From AP-15 sp963795485 (lineage in GTDB: Bacteria; Pseudomonadota; Alphaproteobacteria; ATCC43930; CGMCC-115725), in NCBI GenBank assembly GCA_963795485.1, contig CAWCIL010000007.1, forward strand, positions 62,001 through 126,000: a DNA stretch of 64,000 bases, read 5' to 3'. Below, one piece after another: positions 48,993-57,608 of the stretch (the first letter of the stretch is position 1; every line of letters begins with the position of its first letter). Position numbers and translations under genes: made by a program. The notes below the pieces were generated by a model. That model was given only the letters and a program-made list of their open reading frames with translations, did no database searches and was not told the DNA's origin.

Positions 48993-50430
48993 ATGAGCGT
49001 ACTGAGCGTACTTACGCAGCTTCAAGATCGGGCCGGCGTCCCGCGTTGGGCTCCGCGGAACTGAAACCAATCTCCGTGCTGGAACAGTTGCTAGCGGGCG
49101 GCAAACACGCCGGGACGCTACCGTTCGCGGTGGCGGCTTTCCTGCTGGAAGAGCCGAGCTTGTCGGCGGCGGTGGCCGACGGCCTCATAACGGCCGACCG
49201 TTCCTGGATGACGGCAGCGAGAAGACCGGGCGATTTGACGCTGCATTGGACCCCAACCGGGCAACCAGCCGTGCCGTCGGCCGTCGTTCGCGCGCTCGGG
49301 CTGGCCGAAGCCGCGCGGCGCGTGTGGACGGGATCGCGCAGCGGCGACCTAGAGAAAATCAATCGGAATCAGGTCGAGGTCCTCGCCGACGACTGGCGGG
49401 CAAACGGCTCACCGGCGCCGGAGCGGCTCGACGCTATGGTGGCGATGATTCTCGCCGCCCCGGCGCCGCCGCCTGCCGCCGCTTCGGGAGGTCCGGACTG
49501 GCTGGTGTCCGTGTCGATCAACGTCGCCGGGTCAACCGAAGCGAAAACGCGGCTTAAGACTCTGCCTAGCGAACCGGATCGGCAGATGGAGTTCTTGCGC
49601 GACTTCTATCGGCAGTTTCTGCAGCAAGAGCTCCGATTTTACGATCAGTTGACGACGAAGGATGGGGCTTTTCAGCTGAGGCCCCTGTTGTTGGATCAGA
49701 TCTTCTACGTCAAGGGCATTGGCGATGAGGTTTGGCTGCTGATCGAGCCGAAGCAATTCGACGACGAGCATCTAAAGCATCTGCTCGCCCGTGTTCTGAA
49801 CGCCGCGCAGGCCGCTTTGTCAAACTGGATCGTTCTTGCCGAGACCGCGGAAGCGGAGAACGGCTTCGACTTCGATCCGGCTGCGACCGAGCGCGCAATC
49901 GAGAGCGGGGTCGTTGTGCTCGATCTTCCCTTCAACGTTTCGTCAACAAAGTTGATGGCGCCTATCCGATCGGACAGCAGCGGGCGGAGGTCTTGGCGCG
50001 TTGGTTGAACGGCACGCTCAATGACGGACGGATCGGGCGGGAGGATTTCGCGGCGACCGCCAATCGGTTGGGCGCGGGAACCGGCACCTTCGTGGCCGGT
50101 ACATGGCGGAATGCCGTTCGGACCGACTACATCGGCCATGAGATCGACCGGCTGTTCCGGGCGGCGAAGGCGGCTCGGCCGATGGTCGTCTCCGTCGGCC
50201 GGAACCTCTGGGAAACAGTTGATCCGGGGGCCGAAGGACTTGCTGAAAAGAGCAATATCGACCGGCACCTGACGGTGCGCTGCGACCCACGCGACCCCAG
50301 CGCGTCGCGCGGTCTTATCTACCGCGTTCACCCGGAGACCATATTAGCGGAGAAGATGAAGGGGATGGACGCGGATTACCGGGTTTATCACGTCTTCGAG
50401 CCGGCGTCGGTGCGCGGCGCGTTTGCTTGA
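48993..50430 (+). CDS. Unrecognised protein paired with the STAND gene (frameshifted)
   Basis: A first frame from TTG 49046 (MGSAELKPISVLEQLLAGGKH) runs to 50008, and a second from about 49930 to 50430. They join as DLPFQRFVNKVDGAYPIGQQRAEVLARWL if one base is restored in the CCCTTC near 49932; 1385 bp is one short of whole codons. A better start may be ATG 48993 (MSVLSVLTQLQDRAGV), which is in another frame. An N-terminal helical domain (about 1-115), a proline/alanine linker, and a larger domain (VSVSINVAGSTEAKTRLKTL...FYVKGIGDEVWLLIEPKQF...) are visible. The C-terminus has NIDRHLTVRCDPRDPSASRGLIYRVHPETIL. No known nuclease or protease motif is evident. The position suggests a partner or effector of the STAND protein. 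Confidence 0.65.
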
Positions 50431-50451
50431 GCGAGCAATCTGAGGAAGACG

Positions 50452-50654
50452 CATGCTGCTGAATGTCAGGACGCGGCTTCGGAGAAGCGGCCCGTGCCGC
50501 AGTTTGTGACCGATATGAACAAGCTGAAGCAATTCCTCACCGACCCGTCGCTTTATCTCGCGCGAAGCCGCCGGCGGGGGCAACGAAAGCGCAAACAGCG
50601 CTGCCGGCACCGCAACTACAAAGCCCCCTGCCTCCAAGCGAGCGGGTAAAATGA
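50452..50654 (+). pseudogene. Degenerate small frame, unknown
   Basis: Natural-looking stretches occur in two frames: RPVPQFVTDMNKLKQFLTDPSLYL and then AKPPAGATKAQTALPAPQLQ to the stop at 50654. They suggest a small protein broken by indels, immediately after the partner gene. It could equally be chance. Confidence 0.25.
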
Positions 50655-50733
50655 CCATCACTATAGGCGGAACCGTAGGAGTCTGTTGGCAGCGTTTACA
50701 CCACTCTGACCGGATCGATCGCGGTAACGGCCG

Positions 50734-50943
50734 TTGAGGCGCGAGGCATGTCCGCTCAACCGATCCCGGCAGCCACAACGGCGGTTCCATGTCAAACGCG
50801 CGCAGTCTCTCCTTCATGGCAGCGGTCTCGGTCTTGACGCCATTGCGGCCGAGGTCGGCTACGTCAACGGAGCAACATTGCGGGCGCTCCTGCTTGAGCG
50901 CCTGGGACGGGGAGTGCGCGAGCTTCTCGCCGACCCGCGCTGA
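50734..50943 (+). pseudogene. Fragment of an AraC/GlxA-type transcription regulator
   Basis: The 69-residue frame ends in LGLDAIAAEVGYVNGATLRALLLERLGRGVRELLADPR, which matches the second helix-turn-helix of AraC-family proteins of the GlxA type. The sensor domain and the first helix-turn-helix are missing or scrambled. It converges on the integrase gene. Likely debris inside the island. Confidence 0.6.
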
Positions 50944-50986
50944 CGATGCTCTGGCCGGGGTTCGCCACGAACCGACCGTCGAATTC

Positions 50987-52276
50987 TTACGCAGCAGGAG
51001 GAACAACAGCCCCCTTCCAGCCCGACGTTTTCCAATTTTTTGTCGCACCACCGCCGTCTAGCAATTTCGCAATTTCCGCCGACACGCGATCCGCGGCGAC
51101 AATCAAGGCGGCGTCCAAATGGACGTACCTCTGTGTTACACCTCGAGCAGAGTGGCCAAGCAGACCTGCGATCGTAAGTTCCGAAAACCCGAGATCGCCA
51201 GCCACGCTGGCAAAGGTATGCCGCAGAACATGCCGCGTCACTTCCTTCGGACCTGCCTTCGCGCAGACGCGCTCCAGGACGCGAACGACCCCGACAAAGT
51301 GACCTTCCCCCCAGTCGGCTGGGAACACGAACGGCGAGCCCTCGCGGCCCGGCATAGCTTCGATGCACGAAATCGCCGCCTCACCAAGAACCCTGATCTG
51401 CGCGCCGCTCTTCGTGTCGGGAAAACGGACGCAATGGTCCCTTCGGCTTACCCAATTTCTTTCCAGCCCCAACACCTCCATTCGGCGAAATCCGGACAGC
51501 AGCATCAATTTGATACCAGCAAGCCCCGTGGGATGTTCGCCCTCTGCCGCGAGGCTCCGCATCGTTTGCCCGAGCTGTCGAAGGTCCTCCTGGCTCAATC
51601 GCTGTTGACGGCACTCGACGGCGAGCTGCCGAACTCCCTCCGCCGGGTTCTTGCCAACGATATGGAGCCGGGTCGCGTGGCCGAGAAGCCCGCGCAGTGT
51701 CCCGATCGTGCGGCTCGCAACTCCCGAGCCGCCAGTCGATCTGCCGCCCCGGCCAGCCTTGCGGCCTCGTGCCGACTTGCCGGCCGCGATGTCCGCCTGC
51801 ATCCCCTCGATGTCCCGAAGCGTCACACCGCTGACCAAGCGTGCGCCCAACAGCGGCTTGATGTGCGTCTCGATCCGACTTCGGTCCATCTTCAACGTTG
51901 ATGCCTTAATCGGCCGGCGGTTGCGGCCAAGGATGCGACCGGCTTCCGCTTCCTCCAGATACCAGTCGTACACCTCGCTAACCGACATCCCGGCCCGCAC
52001 TGCATGTCGCTCGGTAGATGGGTCTTCGCCTCTGGCGACGGCGGCTAGCTTATTGCGGGCCAAGTCCCGTGCGCCCTCGGGCGTTAGCGCGCCATATTGG
52101 GCGAGCACCAGCCGCCGGGTGCGGCCCTCCGCATTGCGATACTGGATAAGAAATGTCTTCAGTCCGGAGGGCTTCACCCGGACGCCAAAGCCTCTTAGTT
52201 CGCTGTCCCAAGTGAATACGTCCTGCCCCTTCACGGGCCGCAGCGCATCTATTATGCGTTTGGTAATCTTGGCCAT
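50987..52276 (-). CDS. int: Tyrosine-type site-specific integrase
   Basis: The 429-residue protein has an N-terminal DUF4102-like arm-binding domain (TKRIIDALRPVKGQDVFTWDSELRGFGVRVKPSGLKTFLIQYR), a core-binding domain, and a catalytic domain with Arg264 (GFRRMEVLGL), Lys289, His349/Arg352 (RHVLRHTFAS), His375 (GLLGHS) and Tyr384 (TQRYVH). All residues for strand exchange are present, so it is probably active. I use ATG 52276 (GAGG 6 nt upstream) rather than upstream starts. It lies 220 bp from a tRNA-Gly fragment, the expected attachment site of this integrase class. Confidence 0.95.
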   Translation of the reverse strand: MAKITKRIIDALRPVKGQDVFTWDSELRGFGVRVKPSGLKTFLIQYRNAEGRTRRLVLAQYGALTPEGARDLARNKLAAVARGEDPSTERHAVRAGMSVSEVYDWYLEEAEAGRILGRNRRPIKASTLKMDRSRIETHIKPLLGARLVSGVTLRDIEGMQADIAAGKSARGRKAGRGGRSTGGSGVASRTIGTLRGLLGHATRLHIVGKNPAEGVRQLAVECRQQRLSQEDLRQLGQTMRSLAAEGEHPTGLAGIKLMLLSGFRRMEVLGLERNWVSRRDHCVRFPDTKSGAQIRVLGEAAISCIEAMPGREGSPFVFPADWGEGHFVGVVRVLERVCAKAGPKEVTRHVLRHTFASVAGDLGFSELTIAGLLGHSARGVTQRYVHLDAALIVAADRVSAEIAKLLDGGGATKNWKTSGWKGAVVPPAA

Positions 52277-52495
52277 GATCCGCCTCAGCTTGTGTTCCAT
52301 TTTTGTTCCCAACGCTGCTTCCCCGGATTGGCGGGCGGAGGCCGGGGAAGCAGGGGGGAAGCACCGGAGCGAAAGCCGCTAGGTAGGAAGAGGATAGGCT
52401 TGGGATGGAGTTGTGCAACAAAAAGCCTTTTACAATAAGGCTTTAAAGGGCACTGGGATAAACAAAGATGCTGTGGCGTAAACCGCCTTGGGACA

Positions 52496-52540
52496 TTGCC
52501 AAGGTTGGGGTCGAGGGTTCGAATCCCTTCGCCCGCTCCA
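52496..52540 (+). other. 3' half of tRNA-Gly(GCC): attachment-site copy
   Basis: The bases from the anticodon loop (TTGCCAAGG; GCC at 52498-52500) through the variable region, the T-loop (GGTTCGAATCC) and acceptor end (CGCCCGCTCCA, with discriminator T and encoded CCA) match tRNA-Gly(GCC). The 5' half is absent; upstream sequence does not form an acceptor or D-arm. This is what an integrase leaves at the distal end after inserting into a tRNA 3' end. Confidence 0.85.
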
Positions 52541-52573
52541 GATTTCCTCAAGGAAATCAGAGCGTTGTGAGAA

Positions 52574-52594
52574 GGCCGCCGCGAGGCGGTCTTT
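52574..52594 (+). terminator. Terminator-like hairpin after the tRNA-Gly fragment
   Basis: GGCCGCC, a GCGA tetraloop and GGCGGTC form a 7-bp stem (one G-U) followed by TTTCGCTTC. It probably served the original tRNA-Gly gene and is preserved on the chromosomal side of the junction. Confidence 0.55.
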
Positions 52595-52841
52595 CGCTTC
52601 TCCGCTCTGGTGTCCACATGGTGTCCACCGTAGCCGAAGCGGACGCCGGTTTGCTGCCCGGGGCGGCGACCAGACGGCGATGAGCTTCGGGCATTTTGGC
52701 TCGCCGTGCGCAACAGCCGTCTCGCGGTCTCGGACGCCGGCCATCTCAGTTTTTTTCGTTGATCGTCCGCACGAGGCGGAAAATGCCTGGCTATAGTAGG
52801 GTGTCTCCAGCGGCCATGAGCCGTGAACCCGGAGAGAACCT

Positions 52842-53000
52842 ATGAGCAGCCCCTTACCAACCTTGACGGGAGCGACCGCCGTCACCAAGGCGTGGCTCGA
52901 CACCCGCAACGTCAAGGCTCATGGGCTTCAGTCAATTCCGGACCCGGTGCAGGCGCCTTTTCGCCCCTCTTTCGGTCTAGCTTGGTGCTCTCCATGCTGA
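52842..53000 (+). CDS. Short hypothetical protein (52 residues)
   Basis: ATG 52842 follows GGAG by 8 nt and opens a frame with reasonable codons (PTLTGATAVTKAWLDTRNVK) ending at TGA 53000. The second half is Pro-rich and less natural. A 14-bp direct repeat, GCGGCCATGAGCCG, flanks it at 52810-52823 and 53045-53058. No family recognised. Confidence 0.35.
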   Translation: MSSPLPTLTGATAVTKAWLDTRNVKAHGLQSIPDPVQAPFRPSFGLAWCSPC

Positions 53001-53128
53001 TATCGTAGCCACAGTAAGCGTACCAGCTCGAGACCAGTGTAGGCGCGGCCATGAGCCGCCATATCCCCCGGACGCGGCAACGGCCTTCATGCTGGCTTTG
53101 AAGGCAACAGCAGCGAAAGGAGGACTCC

Positions 53129-53783
53129 GTGCAGAACGGTGTCTCGACAGTTCCCCTTGACGATTTGATCAAGGCGGCTCTCACTGGCCAACGTTATCAT
53201 CAGCAACGTCTCGGCACTCAGGCTCGTCTCTATGCGTGCCGTCTGTCGAAGGCCTATGCCGCCGATCTCCCTGCCGACCTTCACGACGAGATTTTCGGGC
53301 AGGCTTTTGTCGGACAATTCGAAGCTGGCGCGGTCGCCCTTGCCAATCGAACCGGCAAAGCCGTATTTCGCCGCGCCGTGCTTGCCGCAATTCGCTCAGT
53401 TCGTTCGAGCTATGCGCCCGCCGGTACCCCCACGCGGCCGAGCGCGAAGGCGGCACGCCAAGCAGTCGCGGCTGAGCATGTAGGTCGCATCGCCGACAAG
53501 CAAACGGTCCAGCGTTGTACCGTTTTGAGTGAGGCTGGAGCGCTCCATCGATTTTGACTTGTTTAGCGACCCGAGCGCTCTCGCCGCTCAGAGGAACGTG
53601 GAGGACCGGCTCGGGGCCGAGCCAATTCTTCGCCGCGCCCCTAGGGACGTGGGCGTGGCACTCCGGCTAATCTATTTCAATGATGAACCTGTTGAGGCCG
53701 TAGCCATCCACCTCGGCATCACGCGGTTCAGCCTCAATCGGCGAATCGCTGCGTTCTACTCGAATTGCCGCCTGGCAGCGTAA
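53129..53783 (+). CDS. Sigma-factor-like DNA-binding protein, frameshifted
   Basis: A near-perfect AAAGGAGG precedes GTG 53129. The first frame (142 residues) gives helical LDDLIKAALTGQRYHQQRLGTQARLYACRLSKAYAADLPADLHDEIF. The second frame from 53529 gives DFDLFSDPSALAAQRNVEDRLGAEPILRRAPRDVGVALRLIYFNDEPVEAVAIHLGITRFSLNRRI, which resembles a sigma region-4 type helix-turn-helix. The two join if one base is removed near 53525 (GTTTTGA); 655 bp equals whole codons plus one base. The complete protein would have about 217 residues. Similarity to ECF sigma factors is only in overall layout, so the role is tentative. Confidence 0.55.
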
Positions 53784-53786
53784 GCG

Positions 53787-54089
53787 ATGTCAGTTCTGCA
53801 CCAGTCGAAACGGGGCGCGGGCTTCGGCCCCGTCCTTGCGGCGCAACGCGCGTACACCAAGCAAAATGGTGGGCGTTCCAAGTTCGGCCTTATGGTGCCG
53901 GAAGCATTCGTCCGAGGCATCCGCGATCTAGGCTATCGCAGCAATGGCGATGCAGTCGCGGAACTAATCGATAACGCTATCCAGGCATATGCCGACCGTA
54001 TCGATGTTCTCTTTGGATATGACGGCGCTGCGTCAAACAAGAAGCCAGTCCAACTCGCGATTGCATCAACTCGCCAAGCTGGGCAATGA
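53787..54089 (+). pseudogene. N-terminal fragment of a GHKL-type ATPase
   Basis: The 100-residue frame starts 4 bp after the previous gene and contains FGLMVPEAFVRGIRDLGYRSNGDAVAELIDNAIQAYADRIDV. The AELIDNAIQA motif is the N-box of Hsp90/MORC/histidine-kinase ATPases with the Mg-binding Asn. The following DxGxG (G1) box is absent: the sequence switches at about 54063 to unrelated DNA. It is therefore a truncated gene at a recombination junction. Confidence 0.6.
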
Positions 54090-54405
54090 GGGCCTCGGCC
54101 AGTCCACACTCGCGATCCGGCGTGCGGTCGAAAACCGACTGTTCGCGGTGCAGGCCGATGCCGACAATCTTGCTGAGGCCGCGCGCGCCGAGATCAAGGC
54201 AGCCGCGGCGCTCGATACCAAGCTCGAGTTCAACCGCGCGGCGGTACGCGGCGCCGACGTAATGCTGACGCTCGCTGAACGCGCCTGGGAAGCGCGCGTC
54301 GCCCGCCTCCGCGGGGTCGAACAGGCGTTGAGCGTTGTCGCAAAACTCAAGACGCCGAAACTCTTCTGGCTAGTGCCAAGGGCTCCTATCGCGGAGACCC
54401 CATGA
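54065..54405 (+). pseudogene. C-terminal fragment of an unrecognised helical protein
   Basis: Beginning right after the GHKL break, LAKLGNEGLGQSTLAIRRAVENRLFAVQADADNLAEAARAEIKAAAALDTKLEFNRAAVRGADVML is strongly helical with good codon use and ends at a normal stop. It has no start of its own, so it is the tail of another gene fused by deletion. Confidence 0.4.
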
Positions 54406-54769
54406 GCGCAGCAATTACCGCATAAGCGCTCGGCTCGAGTTTCCAAGACCACGCCGCTTGCTGGGTTCCGGTGATGAGCGCAGCGCGCTCGGCCTGGCGT
54501 GGCGGTGGTGTCAAGAAGTCTAGGGATTTGCTCGCCGGATCATAGCGCAGTACAGGATCACCAAGTGCGAGGGTCTGCTCAACCACGATCCAGCACCAAA
54601 TATCGCGCGAGGGCGGTTGCCATAACGTTGTTTTCTTGTCTGCGACGTGCAGCACAACATTTTTGTTCGAGTAGCCGGTCCGGATCGCTGCGGGGAAGAA
54701 GCCGTCGGCTCTAATACGCTGCCCTGCGTCATGATCTGGTCTGATGATCCAAAATAGCTGTTGTATTGC
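54386..54769 (-). pseudogene. Fragment of an unrecognised protein
   Basis: The minus frame is open from 54769 to 54386 and reads plausibly throughout (IIRPDHDAGQRIRADGFFPAAIRTGYSNKNVVLHVADKKTTLWQPP, WIVVEQTLALGDPVLRYDP). It lacks a convincing start; a GTG at 54655 is the only internal one of note. Probably the end of a larger gene cut by rearrangement. Confidence 0.4.
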
Positions 54770-54857
54770 CTATTCGCTCGCTACGAACCTGATCGGCGTG
54801 TCCGCCACTGTAGTGGATTGACAAATTCGAATCGTAACCTCTTAAAGGGAGGAAAGC

Positions 54858-55595
54858 ATGGACATGACGCGCCGTCTCGCGGCCGAATTCTTCGGTACGT
54901 TTTGGTTGGTTTTTGCCGGTTGCGGCGCCGCATTGCTGGCCGCCGCGTTTCCGGGGCTCGGCATCGGTTTTCTCGGGGTTTCTTTCGCCTTTGGGCTAGC
55001 GGTGCTGACAATGGCCTACGCCGTCGGACACATCTCCGGCGGCCATTTCAACTCGGCAGTAACGGTCGGCTTGTGGGCCGGGGGACGGTTCAAGGCTGCT
55101 GACGTGCTACCCTACATCATCGCTCAGGTGATCGGCGCGATTGCCGCCGCAGCGGTGCTCTATCTGATCGCGTCGACCAAGCCCGGCTGGGTTCCGGGCG
55201 GGTTCGCCGCCAACGGCTATGGCGCTCTCAGTCCCGGCAACTACGGGATGGTCGGCTGCTTTGCCGCCGAGGCCATCACGACGTTCTTCTTCCTGTTCGT
55301 GATCATCGGCTCGACCTCGAAGGGTGCGGCGGTCGGATTTGCCGGCATCCCGATCGGCCTGTGCCTGATGCTGACCAATCTCGTCATGATCCCGGTCACC
55401 AACGCCTCGATCAACCCGGCGCGCAGCACCGGTCCGGCGTTGTTCGCCGGCGCACCCTTTATCCACCAGCTGTGGCTGTTCTGGTTCGCCCCGATCCTCG
55501 GCGCGGCATGCGCCGGGTGGTTCACCCGTTGGCTCTACCGCGGCGAATTGGTTGCGGTCGAGACCGTGGTGATCGAGGAGCAGCAGGTAGCCTGA
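54858..55595 (+). CDS. aqpZ: Aquaporin Z-like channel with altered pore residues
   Basis: The 245-residue inner-membrane protein has six helices and two half-helix loops of the MIP family (AAEFFGTFWLVFAGCGAA at the start, GGHFNSAV at loop B, NASINPARSTGPAL at loop E). Loop B reads Asn65-Ser66-Ala67 instead of Asn-Pro-Ala; loop E keeps Asn186-Pro-Ala and Arg189. In E. coli numbering, selectivity-filter His174 is Asn and Thr183 is Ala here, while Phe43 and Arg189 remain. The pore may therefore be wider or less water-specific. ATG 54858 follows GGGAGGAAAGC. It stands alone. Confidence 0.93.
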   Translation: MDMTRRLAAEFFGTFWLVFAGCGAALLAAAFPGLGIGFLGVSFAFGLAVLTMAYAVGHISGGHFNSAVTVGLWAGGRFKAADVLPYIIAQVIGAIAAAAVLYLIASTKPGWVPGGFAANGYGALSPGNYGMVGCFAAEAITTFFFLFVIIGSTSKGAAVGFAGIPIGLCLMLTNLVMIPVTNASINPARSTGPALFAGAPFIHQLWLFWFAPILGAACAGWFTRWLYRGELVAVETVVIEEQQVA

Positions 55596-55676
55596 AGCCG
55601 TCGCCGCGCCACGCCTGCCTTCCTGCGGCAACTCGCGGTCGCGGGATTGGCGGACGCGGGATTGGCGGGCGCGGGA

Positions 55677-56609
55677 TCAACCCGAGGCCAGCAGGCGGCT
55701 TGGCTGCGGCGGCGCCTGCGGGACAGCCTCGCTTTCGGCCTCGGCGGTGACCTCGACCTCGACGGTCATGCCGAGATGGTCCGACGGAAAGCCGGTCCAG
55801 GTGCCGGAAATCGGGATCGCCTGACGTGGGTCGCGGACGACGGCGACGCGGACGAGATCATGATTGCCGACGATCCCGTTGGTCGGGTCGTATTCGACCC
55901 AGCCCGCGCCCGGCAGATAGACTTCGAGCCAGGCATGGGTGGCGCCGCCGCCGGCCCGGTGGCGGACGCGCCCCTCGGGAACGTAGAGATAGCCGCTGAC
56001 AAAGCGGGCGGCCAGGCCGAGCGAGCGCACCGCCTCGATCATCAGCACCGCGAAATCGCGGCAGCTGCCGCTGCCTGCCCGCAAGGTCTTGACCGGGTCC
56101 TGAATACCGCTCTCCTCGCGCGCCTCGTAGGTCATGTTGCGCCGGATCGCACGGGTCATCTCTGCGAGCAGCTCGGACGTGTCGCTGCGCCCGTCATGGC
56201 GCAGAAACTGCTGGGCCCAACGGTCGACTTCATGCTCGGGGTCGAGGTATTGACGCTCGACCAGCCTAAGCAAATCGGGCATGTCCTCGGCGCCATAGGT
56301 GAACGGATACTGGGTCGCATACTCCTCGATGCGAAAATCGAGAACGTTGCTCGCCGAGTGGTCGAGCCGGATCACGCTTTCGAAGCGCAGCTCCTCCGCC
56401 CGGCCGGCGAACCGGGCAATCGCGACGCAATTGCCGAAGACGTCGTGGACCCAGCGCATGTCGGCCGGCTCCGGGGTGATCGCCAGCCGGGTCTCGATCA
56501 GCCTCTGGTCATAGCTGTCGCGGGGCCGCAGCATCATGCGGTGCTCGCCAAAGGCCACCGGCTGCTTGTAGCTGTAGGTCGTGATGTGTCGCACGGTGAT
56601 GATCGGCAT
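55677..56609 (-). CDS. Transglutaminase-like protein (third gene of ATP-grasp/alpha-E operon)
   Basis: The 310-residue protein has the bacterial transglutaminase-like N-terminal beta domain (ITTYSYKQPVAFGEHRMMLRPRD) and the catalytic core with Cys183 (GSGSCRDFAVLM), His225 (ATHAWLEVY) and Asp241 (WVEYDPTNG). No signal peptide is present. It starts 9 bp after the alpha-E gene. This gene trio with a circularly permuted ATP-grasp protein is widespread and is thought to make and process a peptide-like product, though its chemistry is unsettled. Confidence 0.92.
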   Translation of the reverse strand: MPIITVRHITTYSYKQPVAFGEHRMMLRPRDSYDQRLIETRLAITPEPADMRWVHDVFGNCVAIARFAGRAEELRFESVIRLDHSASNVLDFRIEEYATQYPFTYGAEDMPDLLRLVERQYLDPEHEVDRWAQQFLRHDGRSDTSELLAEMTRAIRRNMTYEAREESGIQDPVKTLRAGSGSCRDFAVLMIEAVRSLGLAARFVSGYLYVPEGRVRHRAGGGATHAWLEVYLPGAGWVEYDPTNGIVGNHDLVRVAVVRDPRQAIPISGTWTGFPSDHLGMTVEVEVTAEAESEAVPQAPPQPSRLLASG

Positions 56610-56618
56610 TGCACCTGC

Positions 56619-57608
56619 CTATTGCGCGAGCGCGGTCTGCGTCTGCGAGGCCTCCGGCATGTAGCCGAAAAAGGCGATCGACAGGTCGCGGCTGACCGCG
56701 ATCAGCTGCTGTTGGATCAGATCGAGAAACTCGTGCAGCCCCTCGCTCAGGATCTGCGCGACCGTGAGCGTGCCGAGAACGGCGCGCAAGCGGTCGAGCT
56801 CCTCGGCGGCGTCGTTTCCGCCCCGCAGCGCATAGCGCGACTTGACCTCGCCCAGCAGCCGCCCGACCTCGCGCACGCAATGATGCACCGAGCGCGGGAA
56901 GGCCTGGTTCAGCAGGAGGAAGCCCGCCACCCGCGCCGGGGTCGTGCTGGCCGCGTGCAGGCGGCGATAGGCATGGTAGCCGGCGGCCGAGCGCAGCAGC
57001 GCATTCCACTGGCTGACATCGGTCGGCGACCCGACATCGGCAATATCGGGCAGCAGCAGATGATATTTGATGTCGAGCAGCCGCGTGGTCTGGTCGGCGC
57101 GCTCGATATAGCGGCCAAGCTGATAGAAATACCAGCCCTGGTCGCGAAAAAACGTGCCCTCGGTGATGCCGGTATGGGTCTGGCACGCTTCCTTGATCGT
57201 TGCGAACAGCGCCGCCAGCCTGCCCGGAGCGAGGTCGGCGACCCCGATCTCGGCGAGGTGGTTGTAGAAGACATTGAGCTGGACCCACATTTCGGTGGAG
57301 ATCAGCGGCCGCAAGGTGCGGGCATTCTCGCGCGCATTGTGGATGGCGCTGACGATCGAGCTCGGGTTGTCGGCGTCGACGACATAGAATTCGAGCACGC
57401 TCTGCGCCGAGACCTTGCGCTCGGCGGCGAGGAACGCCTCCTCATCGGAATTCAGCTGGATGATCGAGCGCCAATTCTGGCCGCCCCGGCTGTCGCGCGA
57501 GAAGGTCTCGTTGACGTCGAGGATGCGCGCCAGGTTCTCGGCACGCTCGATATAGCGGGCGAGCCAGAAGATGCAATCCGCATAGCGGGCGAGCAGAACG
57601 TCAACCAA
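56619..57608 (-). CDS. Alpha-E domain protein (DUF403)
   Basis: The 329-residue all-helical protein begins LLARYADCIFWLARYIERAENLARILDV, the signature of alpha-E proteins, with a second copy of the motif GWYFYQLGRYIERADQTTRLLDI near residue 160, and ends in a helical bundle. It has no known catalytic residues and accompanies ATP-grasp and transglutaminase partners. The TTG start at 57608 overlaps the end of the ATP-grasp gene, so it is translationally coupled. Confidence 0.93.
   Translation of the reverse strand: MVDVLLARYADCIFWLARYIERAENLARILDVNETFSRDSRGGQNWRSIIQLNSDEEAFLAAERKVSAQSVLEFYVVDADNPSSIVSAIHNARENARTLRPLISTEMWVQLNVFYNHLAEIGVADLAPGRLAALFATIKEACQTHTGITEGTFFRDQGWYFYQLGRYIERADQTTRLLDIKYHLLLPDIADVGSPTDVSQWNALLRSAAGYHAYRRLHAASTTPARVAGFLLLNQAFPRSVHHCVREVGRLLGEVKSRYALRGGNDAAEELDRLRAVLGTLTVAQILSEGLHEFLDLIQQQLIAVSRDLSIAFFGYMPEASQTQTALAQ

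Larger units (their letters stand above)
44900..52540. mobile_element. Tentative genomic island ending at a tRNA-Gly fragment
   Basis: The right end is set by a tyrosine integrase gene next to a 45-nt copy of the 3' half of tRNA-Gly(GCC). Because the 5' half of the tRNA is missing to the left of that copy, the foreign DNA must lie on the left. The accessory genes from about 44.9 kb (STAND NTPase, unknown partner, AraC fragment) fit as cargo. The left boundary is a guess: no intact tRNA-Gly is visible in the window. Confidence 0.45.

Noticed and set aside
52430..52915. Minus-strand frame containing GRRDSNPRPQPWQ
   Set aside because: It is the well-known false translation of the antisense of a tRNA; here it covers the tRNA-Gly fragment.
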